Source of the DNA: Nocardiopsis ganjiahuensis DSM 45031
Lineage (GTDB): Bacteria > Actinomycetota > Actinomycetes > Streptosporangiales > Streptosporangiaceae
Reading direction: 5' to 3'
DNA: 64,000 nt
Assembly: GCF_000341085.1 (NCBI RefSeq)
Contig: NZ_ANBA01000011.1
Span: 186,001 to 250,000, forward strand
Shown one piece after another: positions 50,499-59,924 of this stretch (within the stretch, counting starts at the first letter, position 1; every line of letters begins with the position of its first letter). The position numbers and the translations under genes were made by a program. Under the pieces are notes generated by a model that was not told where the DNA came from, did not search any database, and saw only the letters and a list, made by a program, of their open reading frames with translations.

Positions 50499-51431
50499 GT
50501 GCGAACAGAGAATCCCCCCTCCCCCGTATCCCCCAAGCCCCGGAGAAGCCGTTCCTGGTTGTCCGGAATCGCCGCGAAGTCCGCACTGGTCGTCGGACTC
50601 TCGCTGTTCGGCGCCGGCGCCGTCGTCTCCCCCGCCCAGGCCGCCAACCCGTACGAGCGCGGTCCGGACCCGACGGAGCGGAGCGTCACCGCCACCAGGG
50701 GCCACCTCGACACCGACACCACCAGCGTCTCCTCCCTGGTGACCGGGTTCGGCGGCGGCACCATCTACCACCCCACCAACACCAACGAGGGCACCTACGG
50801 CGGCGTGGTGATCGCGCCCGGATACACCGCCGGGCAGTCGTCCATGTCCTGGTACGGGCACCGCCTCGCCTCCCAGGGCTTCGTGGTGTTCACGATCGAC
50901 ACCAACTCGCGGTACGACCAGCCCAACAGCAGGGGCCGGCAGCTCGACGCGGCGCTGGACTACCTGGTCGACCGCAGCAACGTCCGTGCCATGGTGGACG
51001 GAGACCGCCTGGCCGTGATGGGCCACTCCATGGGCGGCGGCGGCACGCTCGCGGTCGCCGAGGACCGGCCGGAGCTGCGCGCGGCGATCCCGCTGACGCC
51101 CTGGCACACCCAGAAGCGGTGGGGCGACGTGGAGACCCCGACCCTCATCATCGGTGCCCAGAACGACGCCACCGCGTCGGTGCGCTCGCACTCGATCCCG
51201 ATGTACGAGAGCCTGGACAGTTCGCTGGACACCGCCTACCTGGAGCTGCGCGGCGCGAGCCACTTCGCGCCGAACGTCTCCAACACCACCATCGCGAAGT
51301 ACAGCATCTCCTGGCTGAAGCGGTTCGTGGACGATGACGAGCGCTACGAGCAGTTCCTGTGCCCGCCGCCCCGGACCGGGATCGGCACGGACTTCTCCGA
51401 CTACCGGGACACCTGCCCGCACGGCAGCTGA
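50499..51431 (+). CDS. Secreted cutinase / PET-hydrolase-like polyester esterase
   Basis: 310 residues from GTG 50499 (AAGGA 8 nt upstream). A signal peptide ends after SPAQA, about residue 48, and the mature enzyme starts ANPYERGPDPTERSV, just as Thermobifida cutinases do. Catalytic triad: Ser177 (GHSMGGGG), Asp223 (GAQNDAT), His255 (GASHFAPN). The oxyanion/aromatic residues match known PET hydrolases: Tyr109 (APGYT), Met178, Trp202 (TPWHT). A C-terminal disulfide pair (Cys288, Cys306) is in place. It should hydrolyse cutin and perhaps aromatic polyesters outside the cell. Monocistronic, with a strong terminator. Confidence 0.93.
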   Translation: MRTENPPSPVSPKPRRSRSWLSGIAAKSALVVGLSLFGAGAVVSPAQAANPYERGPDPTERSVTATRGHLDTDTTSVSSLVTGFGGGTIYHPTNTNEGTYGGVVIAPGYTAGQSSMSWYGHRLASQGFVVFTIDTNSRYDQPNSRGRQLDAALDYLVDRSNVRAMVDGDRLAVMGHSMGGGGTLAVAEDRPELRAAIPLTPWHTQKRWGDVETPTLIIGAQNDATASVRSHSIPMYESLDSSLDTAYLELRGASHFAPNVSNTTIAKYSISWLKRFVDDDERYEQFLCPPPRTGIGTDFSDYRDTCPHGS

Positions 51432-51450
51432 AGCGCCTGAGACGCGCTCA

Positions 51451-51490
51451 GGGCGGCGGCCCGGAGGGAACCCCCTCCGGGCCGCCGCCC
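51451..51490 (+). terminator. Perfect 18-bp terminator after the cutinase gene
   Basis: The arms 51451-51468 and 51473-51490 pair around AACC, followed by TTT. Confidence 0.8.
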
Positions 51491-51925
51491 TTTCGTGTCC
51501 CGTCGCGTTCCCCGGGTTCCGGCCGGAGCCCGGTCGGCCGGTCGGCCGTGGGGCCGGTCGGCCGGTCGGCCGGGGGCCGTGAAGCAACAGCCGTGGGGCA
51601 ACGGCCGTGGCGGGGCCGGTCGTGGAGACCGGGGCCGGAGGACGGGACAGGAGGCCAGGGCCGAAGCCGGGGACGGGAAGACGACCGGGGAAGACAAGCC
51701 GGGGGGGTCCCGGGCCCGTTCCCCGGTTCGAGGAGCACGGCCGTCCCCGCCTCACGCGGCACGGCCGTGCTCCTCGACGCGTTGCGGGCGCTCCACCTCG
51801 ACCCGCTCGGCCACGCGGCCGGGGCCGCGGTCCCGTACCGGCCGCGGCTCTCCCGCCAGGCACCAGGACGAACCAGACGATCTTGCCACCAGGGGCGGGG
51901 GCAGGACCCGCCCCGGAGCACGAAG
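51491..51925. other. Low-complexity gene-poor region with inverted repeat
   Basis: About 435 bp. The block GGTCGGCC is iterated four times in 51531-51572. A perfect 16-bp inverted repeat (51729-51744 with 51761-51776) encloses a 16-nt loop. The open frames here do not look like proteins. Confidence 0.45.
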
Positions 51926-51962
51926 CGGCCCGTGGCCGGAACACCGTCCGGGCCACGGGCCG
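51926..51962. terminator. Hairpin terminator of the branched-chain amino-acid operon
   Basis: CGGCCCGTGGCC (51926-51937) pairs with GGCCACGGGCCG (51951-51962), with inner GGA/TCC pairs, 15 nt after the stop of the binding-protein gene. Confidence 0.65.
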
Positions 51963-51977
51963 CACTCGAGCATCGGG

Positions 51978-53303
51978 CTAGTCGTGGAAGGGCAGGTCCT
52001 CCGGGGAGAGCCGCTCGAAGTCGACCTCCTCGATGGGGCCGCCCTCGCGGTCGGTCACCCTGGCCTCCTGGACCATCTCGATGGTGCCGCCCGCCTTGTA
52101 CTGGACGACGTACACACCCTCGTGGCCGCCGTGGTCACCGTCGCTGGAGGAGAAGGGCGTGAAGCCGGGGCCCTGCCACTCCTGGGTCTCCAGGGCGTCG
52201 ATGAGCGACTGGCGGGTGAGGTCCTCACCCGCGGACTTGAGGACCTGGGCGAACATGACGGCCTGGGTCATGCCGAACACGTGCGTGTTGGTGGGGGCGC
52301 CACCGTCGCCGTACTCGTCGTAGACGGACAGGAAGAACTGGCCCCAGTCGTCGTCCTCGTCCTCCACCCGCGGCATGTAGCTCGTGATGAGCGCACCGTC
52401 GAGGAAGGCGTCCGCGGGGACGTCCTCGGCGTCGGTGCCGTCGGTGAACTCGGCCAGCAGAGCCTGCAGCGTGGCGGTGTCACCGCCGATGCTGGAGACC
52501 ACCCACTGCGGCTCGTAGCCCATTCCGGCGGCCTCGAGCATGGCGAGGGCGACGAAGGCGGGGATGCAGGAGCAGACGATCACCTCGGCTCCGGAGTCCT
52601 CCATCTCGGCCATCTGCGAGCTGAGGTCGGGCACGTCCGACTCGTAGTGCTGACGGGTGACGACCTCGTCGGAGAGGTACTGGTCGAGCCCGGCCTGGGA
52701 GTCCTCGCCGATGTCGTCGTTCTGGAACAGGTAGCCGACGTTCTGGTCAGGGAAGTTCTCGACGATGTACTCGCCCTGGATCTTCGCTTCCTTGGTGTAG
52801 TCGGTCTGCCAGCCGTAGGTGAGCGGGTGCTCCTCGGTGTTGTTCCAGGCCAGAGCGCCCGAGGACGGGAAGACGTCGGGGACGCCCTCTTCGTTGAGGT
52901 AGTCCAGGACACCGCTGTGGGTGGGCGTGCCCAGGCCTCCGACCATCGCGAAGATCTCGTCCTCGATGACCAGCTGACGCGTGACGTCGATGGTCTCGGA
53001 GGGGTCGTACTTGTCGTCCTCGACGCGGTAGTCGATCTCCCTGCCGTTCACACCGCCCTGGGCGTTGACGTAGTCGAACACGGCCGCCGCTCCCTGGGAG
53101 ACGGCCAGGTATCCGGGCGCGGCGGGGCCGGTGAGGGGCTGGTGGGAGCCGATGATGACGCTGTCGTCGGTGACACCGGGCGCGACGTCCAGGTCGACCT
53201 CGGCGCTGTCGCCGACCTCGCCGGCACCGGAACAGGCGGTGGCCAGCAGGACCAGGGCAAGGGCCGAAGCCAGGGCGGCTCGGGTTCCACTTCGTTCTCG
53301 CAT
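51978..53303 (-). CDS. livK: Branched-chain amino-acid ABC importer binding lipoprotein (LivJ/LivK type)
   Basis: 441 residues from ATG 53303 (AAGGAG upstream); an ATG at 53318 overlaps that site. Lipobox LLATAC. The Peripla_BP_6 fold follows: VIIGSHQPLTGPAAPGYLAVS, NAQGGVNGREIDYRVEDD, IFAMVGGLGTPTHSGVLDYL. The inserted acidic segments (DGTDAEDVPAD, EDEDDDW) are typical of actinobacterial members. It binds leucine, isoleucine and valine or related small amides such as urea or short amino acids; specificity is uncertain. Last gene of the operon. Confidence 0.9.
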   Translation of the reverse strand: MRERSGTRAALASALALVLLATACSGAGEVGDSAEVDLDVAPGVTDDSVIIGSHQPLTGPAAPGYLAVSQGAAAVFDYVNAQGGVNGREIDYRVEDDKYDPSETIDVTRQLVIEDEIFAMVGGLGTPTHSGVLDYLNEEGVPDVFPSSGALAWNNTEEHPLTYGWQTDYTKEAKIQGEYIVENFPDQNVGYLFQNDDIGEDSQAGLDQYLSDEVVTRQHYESDVPDLSSQMAEMEDSGAEVIVCSCIPAFVALAMLEAAGMGYEPQWVVSSIGGDTATLQALLAEFTDGTDAEDVPADAFLDGALITSYMPRVEDEDDDWGQFFLSVYDEYGDGGAPTNTHVFGMTQAVMFAQVLKSAGEDLTRQSLIDALETQEWQGPGFTPFSSSDGDHGGHEGVYVVQYKAGGTIEMVQEARVTDREGGPIEEVDFERLSPEDLPFHD

Positions 53304-53329
53304 GGATTTCTCCTTCATCGGGGGGGGAG

Positions 53330-54424
53330 TTAAGAGGAGCTGCTGCGGGCTCGGAGCCGTGCTCTGAGGCTTTGAAGGGCGCCGTGGACCCCGAGGGGCC
53401 AGAAGCGCAGGATGAGGATGAGGACGATGCCGAAGAACACGACCGGCAGGTTGTTCTCCGCGTTGCGGCTCATGTCCATGGCCCGGGCCAGGTCCCTGGC
53501 CCAGATCTCCAGGTAGACGATGGCGACCGAGGCCCACAGGGCGCCCCACAGGCTGCCGATACCGCCGAGGACCAGGGCGGCGAGCAGGGTCAGTGAGAGC
53601 ACCAGGGTGAAGCTGCTGGGCGTCACGGTGCCGAGCACGTAGGCCTGGAGGCCGCCGGCCAGACCGCCCGCGGTGGAGGCGATGACGAAGGCGACCACCT
53701 TGGTCTTGCCGACGGGGATGCCGGCCATGGCCGCGGCGGTCTCGTCGTCGCGGAGGGCGCGCATGCGGCGGCCGAGCCGCCCCGCGGAGATCGTGGCGAG
53801 CACGGCCAGGCCGATGACGACCGTGGTCCACACGACCAGGGCACGCCACTCGCTGGTGCTCAGGAGGCCGTCGAGGAAGGGCGGCGCCCCGGCGGTGCGG
53901 ATGTTCAGGCCGTTGCTGCCGCCGAAGACCTCGTGGTAGCGGTGCGTGAGCCCGGGCAGGCCGACGGCGAGGATGAGTGTGGCACCGGCCAGGTAGGGGC
54001 CGTGCAGGCGCGCGGTGGCGGCGCCGACCGCCACACCCGCCACGATGGAGACCACGACGATGATGCCGAGGTTGGCGGCGAGCGGCAGCATCGGCTGGTG
54101 CAGGATGAGCAGCGCCATCGTGTAGGCGCCGATCATCATGAACGCGCCGTGTCCGAGGGAGACCTGGCCGGAGCCGCCGACCAGCAGCTGCAGACCGGCG
54201 ATGGCGAGCATGGTGTAGCCGATGGCGGCGATCCGCAGGGCGGTGAGGTCGCCGGTGGCGAACAGCAGGCCGGTGACGGCGGCCAGCCCGAGTGCGGCCA
54301 GGAGCAGGTGGCGCGCGGGCAGGGGCAGCGATCCCCACCGGGAGGTCCGGGGGGTCCGGGGCGGTTCCGCACCGGCGCCGGAGGTGGTGGAGCGCTCTTC
54401 GCGCTCGGTGGTGGGCGAGGTCAT
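53330..54424 (-). CDS. livM: Branched-chain amino-acid ABC importer permease (LivM type)
   Basis: 364 residues from ATG 54424. An N-terminal Pro/Ser-rich tail of about 30 residues, then nine or so helices. The EAA-type loop is seen near RMRALRDDETAAAMAGIPVG, and the LivM block GGSGQVSLGHGAFMMIGAYT is clear. 6 nt separate its start from the LivH gene stop, so they are coexpressed. It carries the LivK-bound ligand across the membrane. Confidence 0.92.
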   Translation of the reverse strand: MTSPTTEREERSTTSGAGAEPPRTPRTSRWGSLPLPARHLLLAALGLAAVTGLLFATGDLTALRIAAIGYTMLAIAGLQLLVGGSGQVSLGHGAFMMIGAYTMALLILHQPMLPLAANLGIIVVVSIVAGVAVGAATARLHGPYLAGATLILAVGLPGLTHRYHEVFGGSNGLNIRTAGAPPFLDGLLSTSEWRALVVWTTVVIGLAVLATISAGRLGRRMRALRDDETAAAMAGIPVGKTKVVAFVIASTAGGLAGGLQAYVLGTVTPSSFTLVLSLTLLAALVLGGIGSLWGALWASVAIVYLEIWARDLARAMDMSRNAENNLPVVFFGIVLILILRFWPLGVHGALQSLRARLRARSSSS

Positions 54425-54430
54425 GGCTGG

Positions 54431-55282
54431 CTACACCTTTCGCGCGGTCGGTCGGGACAGGATGCCGTCGGGTCGCACGCTCAGGACGATGACGACGATG
54501 GCGAGGGCGGTCAGGGTCGCCAGCTCGGGACCGACGAAACCGGACACGTAGGACATGCCGAGGCCGATGAGCAGACCGCCGATGACGGCGCCGAAGGGGT
54601 TGTCCAGTCCGCCGACGACCGCCGCGGTGATCCCGAAGACGAACACGACGTCGAAGACGTTCGGAGAGATGAACGGCGGACCGGCGAGCATGCCCGCCAG
54701 CGCGCCGATGAGGGAGGCGATGCCCCAGCCCGCGGTGAGCATGAGGCCGACCTTCACACCGCTGAGCCGGGCGGCCTCGGGGTGGAAGGCGGCGGCGCGC
54801 ATCCGCAGGCCGAGCGGGGTGAACCGGTACAGGCCGAACAGCAGGAGGGCGACCACGCCCACGGCGACCAGCGAGAACACGTCCGCGGGGGAGAAACGCC
54901 CCACGTAGCTGAACGCGTACCGGAAGCCGTGCTGTTCGTTGCCCCAGATCATGCCGACCGCGCCCTGGACGACCAGGAGGAGGCCGAGGGTGACGATGAT
55001 GGCGTTGAGCTGGGAGGTCCGGGCGATGGGCCGCACGATCACGCGTTCCACGAACGCGCCGACGAGCAGGCCGGTGGTGAGGGCGGCGGCGAACCCGAGC
55101 CAGTAGGAGCCGGTGAGCTGGGTGACCGTGTAGGCGGTGTACACGGACAGCAGCGCGAGGGCGGGCTGGGCGAAGTTCACCAGCCGGGTGGCCTGGTAGA
55201 TGATGACCAGGGACAGCGCCAGCGCCGCGTAGGCCGCCCCGGACGCCAGCCCGTTGAGGGTCAGGGTGATGAAGTAGTTCAT
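54431..55282 (-). CDS. livH: Branched-chain amino-acid ABC importer permease (LivH type)
   Basis: 283 residues from ATG 55282 (GAGGGAGACC upstream); the longer frame to 55588 overlaps livF out of phase and is not real. Eight helices. LivH blocks are present: LNGLASGAAYAALALSLVII, LVNFAQPALALLSVYTAYTV, and the EAA-like GLRMRAAAFHPEAARLSG. It pairs with LivM as the second permease and lies 10 nt after livF. Confidence 0.92.
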   Translation of the reverse strand: MNYFITLTLNGLASGAAYAALALSLVIIYQATRLVNFAQPALALLSVYTAYTVTQLTGSYWLGFAAALTTGLLVGAFVERVIVRPIARTSQLNAIIVTLGLLLVVQGAVGMIWGNEQHGFRYAFSYVGRFSPADVFSLVAVGVVALLLFGLYRFTPLGLRMRAAAFHPEAARLSGVKVGLMLTAGWGIASLIGALAGMLAGPPFISPNVFDVVFVFGITAAVVGGLDNPFGAVIGGLLIGLGMSYVSGFVGPELATLTALAIVVIVLSVRPDGILSRPTARKV

Positions 55283-55292
55283 GGGGTCTCCC

Positions 55293-56057
55293 TCAGAAGC
55301 CGAGGTAGGCGTGGCGCGTGCGGTCGTCGGCCAGGAGTCCGTCGGAGGGCCCTTCCGCGGCGACGCTCCCCTGGTTGAGGACGTAGCCGTGCTCGGTGAC
55401 GGACAGGGCCCCGGCGGCGTTCTGCTCGACCAGGACGACGGTGAGCCCGATGCGGTCGCGCAGGTCGCGCAGCAGGGTGAAGATCTGCTTGGTGACCAGG
55501 GGCGCGAGACCGAGTGAGGGCTCGTCGAGGAGCAGCACCCGGGGCCGGCCCATGAGCGCGCGGCCGATGGCGAGCATCTGGCGCTCACCGCCGGAGAGGG
55601 TGCTGGCGGTCTTGGTCCGCCGCTCCACCAGGGGCGGGAACAGGTCCATGACCTCGTCGAACGTGGTGCTGCTGCGCCGGTCGGAGCGCCACAGGCCGCC
55701 GAGGCGCAGGTTCTCCTCCACGGTGAGCTCGACGATCACGCCGCCGCCCTCGGGGACGTGGGCCAGACCCCGGGTGATGACCTTCTCGGTGGGCAGGCGG
55801 GTGATGTCCTCACCCTCCAGGAGCACCCGGCCCGAACTGGCGCGGTGCAGTCCGGTGAGGGTTCGGAGCAGGGTGGTCTTGCCCGCGCCGTTGGCGCCGA
55901 GGACCGCGCACAGTCCCTGCGCTGGGACGGCGAGGCTGACGTTGTCGAGGGCCCGGACGGCCCCGTAGGAGGCGCTGAGGTTCTCGACGGCGAGGATGGG
56001 CTCGGCGTCCGGTGACGCGCCGTTCCCGGCGGCCCCGGGGAGGGTCTGGGCGTTCAT
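55293..56057 (-). CDS. livF: Branched-chain amino-acid ABC importer ATPase (LivF type)
   Basis: 254 residues from ATG 56057, overlapping the livG stop by 4 nt (ATGA). Walker A GANGAGKTTLLR, signature LSGGERQML, Walker B VLLLDEPSLGLAP with the LivF-typical GLAP tail, and LTVVLVEQNAAGAL. It dimerises with LivG to drive uptake. Confidence 0.93.
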   Translation of the reverse strand: MNAQTLPGAAGNGASPDAEPILAVENLSASYGAVRALDNVSLAVPAQGLCAVLGANGAGKTTLLRTLTGLHRASSGRVLLEGEDITRLPTEKVITRGLAHVPEGGGVIVELTVEENLRLGGLWRSDRRSSTTFDEVMDLFPPLVERRTKTASTLSGGERQMLAIGRALMGRPRVLLLDEPSLGLAPLVTKQIFTLLRDLRDRIGLTVVLVEQNAAGALSVTEHGYVLNQGSVAAEGPSDGLLADDRTRHAYLGF

Positions 56058-56917
56058 CGGGCAGCTCCCCCGTTGCTGTTGGCGCTGTCGTTGCCGAGCG
56101 AGGGGTCGACGACGGCGGCGGTTCCGTCGGAGGACCCTTCGGAGGCCGGTGTGCCCAGGTAGGCCTGGGTGACGGCGGGGTCGGCCTGGACCTCCTCGGG
56201 GGTGCCGGAGGAGATGACCTTGCCGAAGTTGAGGACCACGATGTGGTCGCAGACCTCCATGACCAGGTCCATGTGGTGCTCGACGAGGACGACCGCCATG
56301 TCCTTGCTGAAGCCGCGGATCTGCTCGGCGAGCGTGTCCATCTGCTGGCCGGAGAGCCCGCTGGCGGGTTCGTCCAGGAGCAGGAGCTCGGGTTCGCTGA
56401 CGCAGGCCCGGGCGAGGGCGACCTGCTTCTGCACGCCGTAGGGCAGGGTGCCGGGCAGCCGGAGGGCGTACTCGGCGATTCCGAAGCGCGCCAGGGTGGC
56501 CATGGCCCGCTCCTTGAGCTCCCTCTCGTCGCGGTGGTGTCGCCCCAGGCCGCTGATCAGGGAGAACGCCCCGCCCTTGGCGAGACGGTCGGCGCCGACC
56601 ATCACGTTCCAGATGACGGGCATCATCGGGAAGAGGTTGAGGCCCTGGAAGGTGCGGGCGATCCCGGCCTTGGCCAGGTGGTGGGTGCGCTGCCCGGGCG
56701 GCGGCGCGCCCTTCCAGGAGATGGCCCCCTTCGTGGGGCGCAGCACCCCGGACAGGACGTTGAAGAGGGTGGTCTTACCCGCTCCGTTGGGGCCGATGAG
56801 GCCGACGACGGAGCCCGGTTCCACCTGGAGTCCGACGTCGTCGAGCGCGGTGAGCCCTCCGAAGCGCACGGTCACCCCGTCCGCTCTCAGGAGATGTTCC
56901 GGTGCGGTCGTTGTCAT
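56054..56917 (-). CDS. livG: Branched-chain amino-acid ABC importer ATPase (LivG type)
   Basis: 287 residues from ATG 56917 (AAAGGCAG upstream). Walker A GPNGAGKTTLFNVLSG, the LivG block GIARTFQGLNLFPMMPVIWN, a signature region reading LPYGVQKQVALAR, and Walker B LLLLDEPASGL. A Ser/Asn-rich tail ends the protein. The signature (YGVQKQ instead of LSGGQ) is the usual LivG variant. First gene of the livGFHMK operon, 103 bp after the LuxR-type regulator. Confidence 0.93.
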   Translation of the reverse strand: MTTTAPEHLLRADGVTVRFGGLTALDDVGLQVEPGSVVGLIGPNGAGKTTLFNVLSGVLRPTKGAISWKGAPPPGQRTHHLAKAGIARTFQGLNLFPMMPVIWNVMVGADRLAKGGAFSLISGLGRHHRDERELKERAMATLARFGIAEYALRLPGTLPYGVQKQVALARACVSEPELLLLDEPASGLSGQQMDTLAEQIRGFSKDMAVVLVEHHMDLVMEVCDHIVVLNFGKVISSGTPEEVQADPAVTQAYLGTPASEGSSDGTAAVVDPSLGNDSANSNGGAAR

Positions 56918-57020
56918 GACTGCCTTTCTCGCGGTTGCGACCAGAGAACCCGTACCGACCAGTTGGTATGAACAGGTGGGCCGTCCGCTCCGTCGCGTCC
57001 GGACCCTTTACGGGGGGTGT

Positions 57021-59924
57021 TCAGTTCAGAAGGCGGGCCAGGTCCACACGGGACCTGATGTTGAGCTTGCGGAAGATGCCCCGCAGGTGGTGCTCCACGG
57101 TTCGCGGGCTGATGAACATGTGAGCGGCCACCTCGCGGTTGGTCGCACCCTCCGCCACCAGCCGGGCGATCTGCTGCTGTTGGGCGGTCAGCTCACCCGT
57201 GGCCGGGGTCTCGGGACCGCGTTCGGCGGTACCGATGGCGCGCAGCTCGGCGCGGGTCTGTCGGACCCACAGCCGGGCCCCGAAGCGCTCGAAGGTCTCC
57301 AGCGCGTTGTACAGGTGCTCACGGGCCCGGCCGGGTAGGCGGGCCCGTCGCAGGAAGGCACCGAAGATCAGCTGGGTGCGCGCGTGTTCGACGTCGTCGT
57401 CCCCGCCGGTCCGGTGCAGGGCCAGCGCGGTCTCGAAGTGGTCGGCCGCCTCGTCGCCCGTGGCGAGCAGGCCGTCCCCGCGCGCGGCCAGGGCCAGCGT
57501 GCTCGGGCTGGCCACGGCATCGGCCCAGCGCCGGTACCCGGCCTGGGAGGCGCTCGCCCACTCGGTCTCGCCCATGCGGACCGCCGCCTCCACGAAGTGC
57601 GGCGCGGTGAGCAGGCGCATGGTGGGGTGTCCGTGCCCGGGGCCGGCGTGCACCAGGGAGCGCAGCCGGAAGAACGCCTCCGCGGCGTTGCCGCGCGAGA
57701 GCTCCAGGACGGCCAGTGCCCAGGCGGCCAGGGCGGAGGGCAGGCCGAGGCTGTTCTCACCGGCCTGGGCGGTGACCGCGCGGGCCCGGATCCGGCAGGT
57801 GTCGACGTCGCCCTGGATGGCGGCGATCATCGCCAGCGAGGCCAGGTTCTGGGTCGCCCAGATGGACTGCCCGGACTCCCGGGAGGTGCGCAGCCCGGCC
57901 AGGGCGGTCCCGGCGGCGGACGGGAAGCGGCCGCTCCAGAACTCGGAGAAGACGAGGAAGGACAGGGCCGGGGGGACGAAGGCGTGTTCGCCCCGGGAAC
58001 GGGCGGCCTCCACGGCGCGTGAGGTGATGGTGCGCACGTAGGGGGTGTCACCCAGGCGCAGGCCGCAGATGCCCGCCCACACCATCTCCGAGGGCGCGGT
58101 CATCTCGTGCGAGAGCCGCACGGCTTCGCGGAGCAGCGGGGTCGAGTTCACGTAGTCGCCCCGGAAGGAGATCGTGCACCCCTCCAGGTAGGCCGCGGTC
58201 AGCCGCATGGAGGCCGAATCGTCCGGGCGGACCAGGGGGACGGCGAGGTCGGAGGCCTTGGCGTGGCGTACCGGGTCACCGGCGAAGGAGGCGCTGTCGG
58301 CCGAGCGGACCAGCGCGCGCAGGGCGAGGTTCCGGTCGTGCGGGACGAGGTCGAGGCCGACCGAGTACAGGCGCTCCGCGGCGTCGATCGCGTTGGAGTC
58401 GCGCATCTCGAACTCGGCCTCGATGAGGTCGACGACGGCCCTGCGCCGGTCCGACACCGCGAGCGGCCGGGCCTGCCCGAGCAGGCGGGCGGCGCGCACG
58501 GAGTCACCCGCGAGGTAGGACTCGAAGGACGCGGTGGCCAGGCGGCAGGTGCGTTCGTCGGGGTCGGGGGTGAGGGCGGCGGCGCGCTCGTTGGTGTGGG
58601 AGGCCGGAAGCGGGCCCTCCAGGCGCTTGGCCCGTCTGGCGGCGGCCGCGATCTGGTCGGCGAGGCCGGCGTCGGGCGCCTCGGCACCGTAGGCGGCGTG
58701 CCGGGCGAACTCGACCGGGGCGTACTCGCGGTCGGTCACCCCGGACAGGGCCCGGTGGGCCCCGCGCAGCCGGCCGGCGGGGGTGCCCTGGGAGATGGCC
58801 TCCCGCAGGAGGGGGTTGACGAAGACCAGGGTGTCGCCGTCCACGCGCACCAGGCCGCGCTCCTCCGCCGCCTCCAGCGCGGACACGGTCAGGGCGGGCG
58901 GAGCCGGGGCGGGTTCGGCGGCGGCGTCCGGGGAGGGTGCGGGCCGGGACGGGGCCGGCTGGTCGGAGGCGGACGCGGCCGAACCGTGCGCGGCGTCGAG
59001 CAGCAGGTGGATCCGGGGTTCCGCGGACAGGGCGCCGAGCAGCAGGAGCTGCCTGGCCCTCTCCGGGAGCTCCCGGTAAGGGGTGAGCAGGGCCGACCGC
59101 AGGCGCCCGGCCAGGGGCAGGGGTTCGGGAAGGGGCTGGTCGCCCTGGACCTGCTCCGTGGTCAGGGCCGCCAGGAAACCGAGGACGGCGGCCGGGTTGC
59201 CGTGGGCGGCGCGCACCAGGGCGGCGCGGACCGAGGAGGACAGGTGCGCGGGAGCGCGGTCGGTGAGGACGTCGTGGACCGCGCGGTCCTCCAGCGGAGC
59301 GAGGACGTGCTCGGGCACGCCCGGGACGAGGGAGGAACCGGCTCCCTCACCGATCCCGGGGCGATCGGCGGAGGCCGGCTTTCCGCGCCCCTCCCCCGCG
59401 GTGAACACGGCGGCGACGTGGGTGCCGGTGAGCCGGCGGGCGGCGAAGGCCAGGGCGTCGAGGGAGGCGCAGTCGAGCAGGTCGGCGTCGTCCACGCACA
59501 GCAGGAGGGGCTGGTCGGCGCTGACCTCGGAGAGGAGTTCGAGGAGGGCGGTGTAGAGCGCGAACCGGTCGGTGTCGGCGATGCCGCCCCGGGTGAGCGC
59601 CTCGTGCAGGAGGTCGCGCCGCGGCGCGGGGAGCCGGTCGAGCACGGACTCCACGGGACGGAGGAGGCGCTGGAGGCCGGAGAGGGGGAAGTCGGCCTCG
59701 TCCGCGACCCCGCCCATATGGAGGACGGTGAATCCACGTGCGGTGTTGCGGGTGTGTTCGAGGAGGATGCTCTTGCCCCGGCCCGGGCCGCCCGTGAGGA
59801 GCACGGACGCACCTCGCCCGGACCTCGCGTCGCCCAAGGCGTCGGCGAGGATCCGCTGCTCAGCGTCCCGGCCCCGAAGGCGTACGCTCAGGGGCTCCGT
59901 GTACCGTTCTGTCACGTTGCTCAC
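57021..59924 (-). CDS. LuxR-family large ATP-binding regulator (LAL/MalT type)
   Basis: 967 residues from GTG 59924; a GTG three codons later also fits and no good ribosome binding site is seen. Order of domains: AAA/STAND ATPase with Walker A GGPGRGKS (45-52) and Walker B PLLLCVDDADLL; an alpha-helical TPR-like middle of about 550 residues; a C-terminal LuxR helix-turn-helix, ELTAQQQQIARLVAEGATNREVAAHMFISPRTVEHHL. LAL regulators often activate catabolic or secondary-metabolism operons when bound to a ligand. It lies just upstream of livG on the same strand and may control that operon (inference). Confidence 0.92.
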   Translation of the reverse strand: MSNVTERYTEPLSVRLRGRDAEQRILADALGDARSGRGASVLLTGGPGRGKSILLEHTRNTARGFTVLHMGGVADEADFPLSGLQRLLRPVESVLDRLPAPRRDLLHEALTRGGIADTDRFALYTALLELLSEVSADQPLLLCVDDADLLDCASLDALAFAARRLTGTHVAAVFTAGEGRGKPASADRPGIGEGAGSSLVPGVPEHVLAPLEDRAVHDVLTDRAPAHLSSSVRAALVRAAHGNPAAVLGFLAALTTEQVQGDQPLPEPLPLAGRLRSALLTPYRELPERARQLLLLGALSAEPRIHLLLDAAHGSAASASDQPAPSRPAPSPDAAAEPAPAPPALTVSALEAAEERGLVRVDGDTLVFVNPLLREAISQGTPAGRLRGAHRALSGVTDREYAPVEFARHAAYGAEAPDAGLADQIAAAARRAKRLEGPLPASHTNERAAALTPDPDERTCRLATASFESYLAGDSVRAARLLGQARPLAVSDRRRAVVDLIEAEFEMRDSNAIDAAERLYSVGLDLVPHDRNLALRALVRSADSASFAGDPVRHAKASDLAVPLVRPDDSASMRLTAAYLEGCTISFRGDYVNSTPLLREAVRLSHEMTAPSEMVWAGICGLRLGDTPYVRTITSRAVEAARSRGEHAFVPPALSFLVFSEFWSGRFPSAAGTALAGLRTSRESGQSIWATQNLASLAMIAAIQGDVDTCRIRARAVTAQAGENSLGLPSALAAWALAVLELSRGNAAEAFFRLRSLVHAGPGHGHPTMRLLTAPHFVEAAVRMGETEWASASQAGYRRWADAVASPSTLALAARGDGLLATGDEAADHFETALALHRTGGDDDVEHARTQLIFGAFLRRARLPGRAREHLYNALETFERFGARLWVRQTRAELRAIGTAERGPETPATGELTAQQQQIARLVAEGATNREVAAHMFISPRTVEHHLRGIFRKLNIRSRVDLARLLN

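Noticed and set aside
53319..54338. N-terminal extension of the branched-chain binding protein
   Set aside because: It runs antiphase through livM; the lipoprotein signal and AAGGAG site set the start at 53303.
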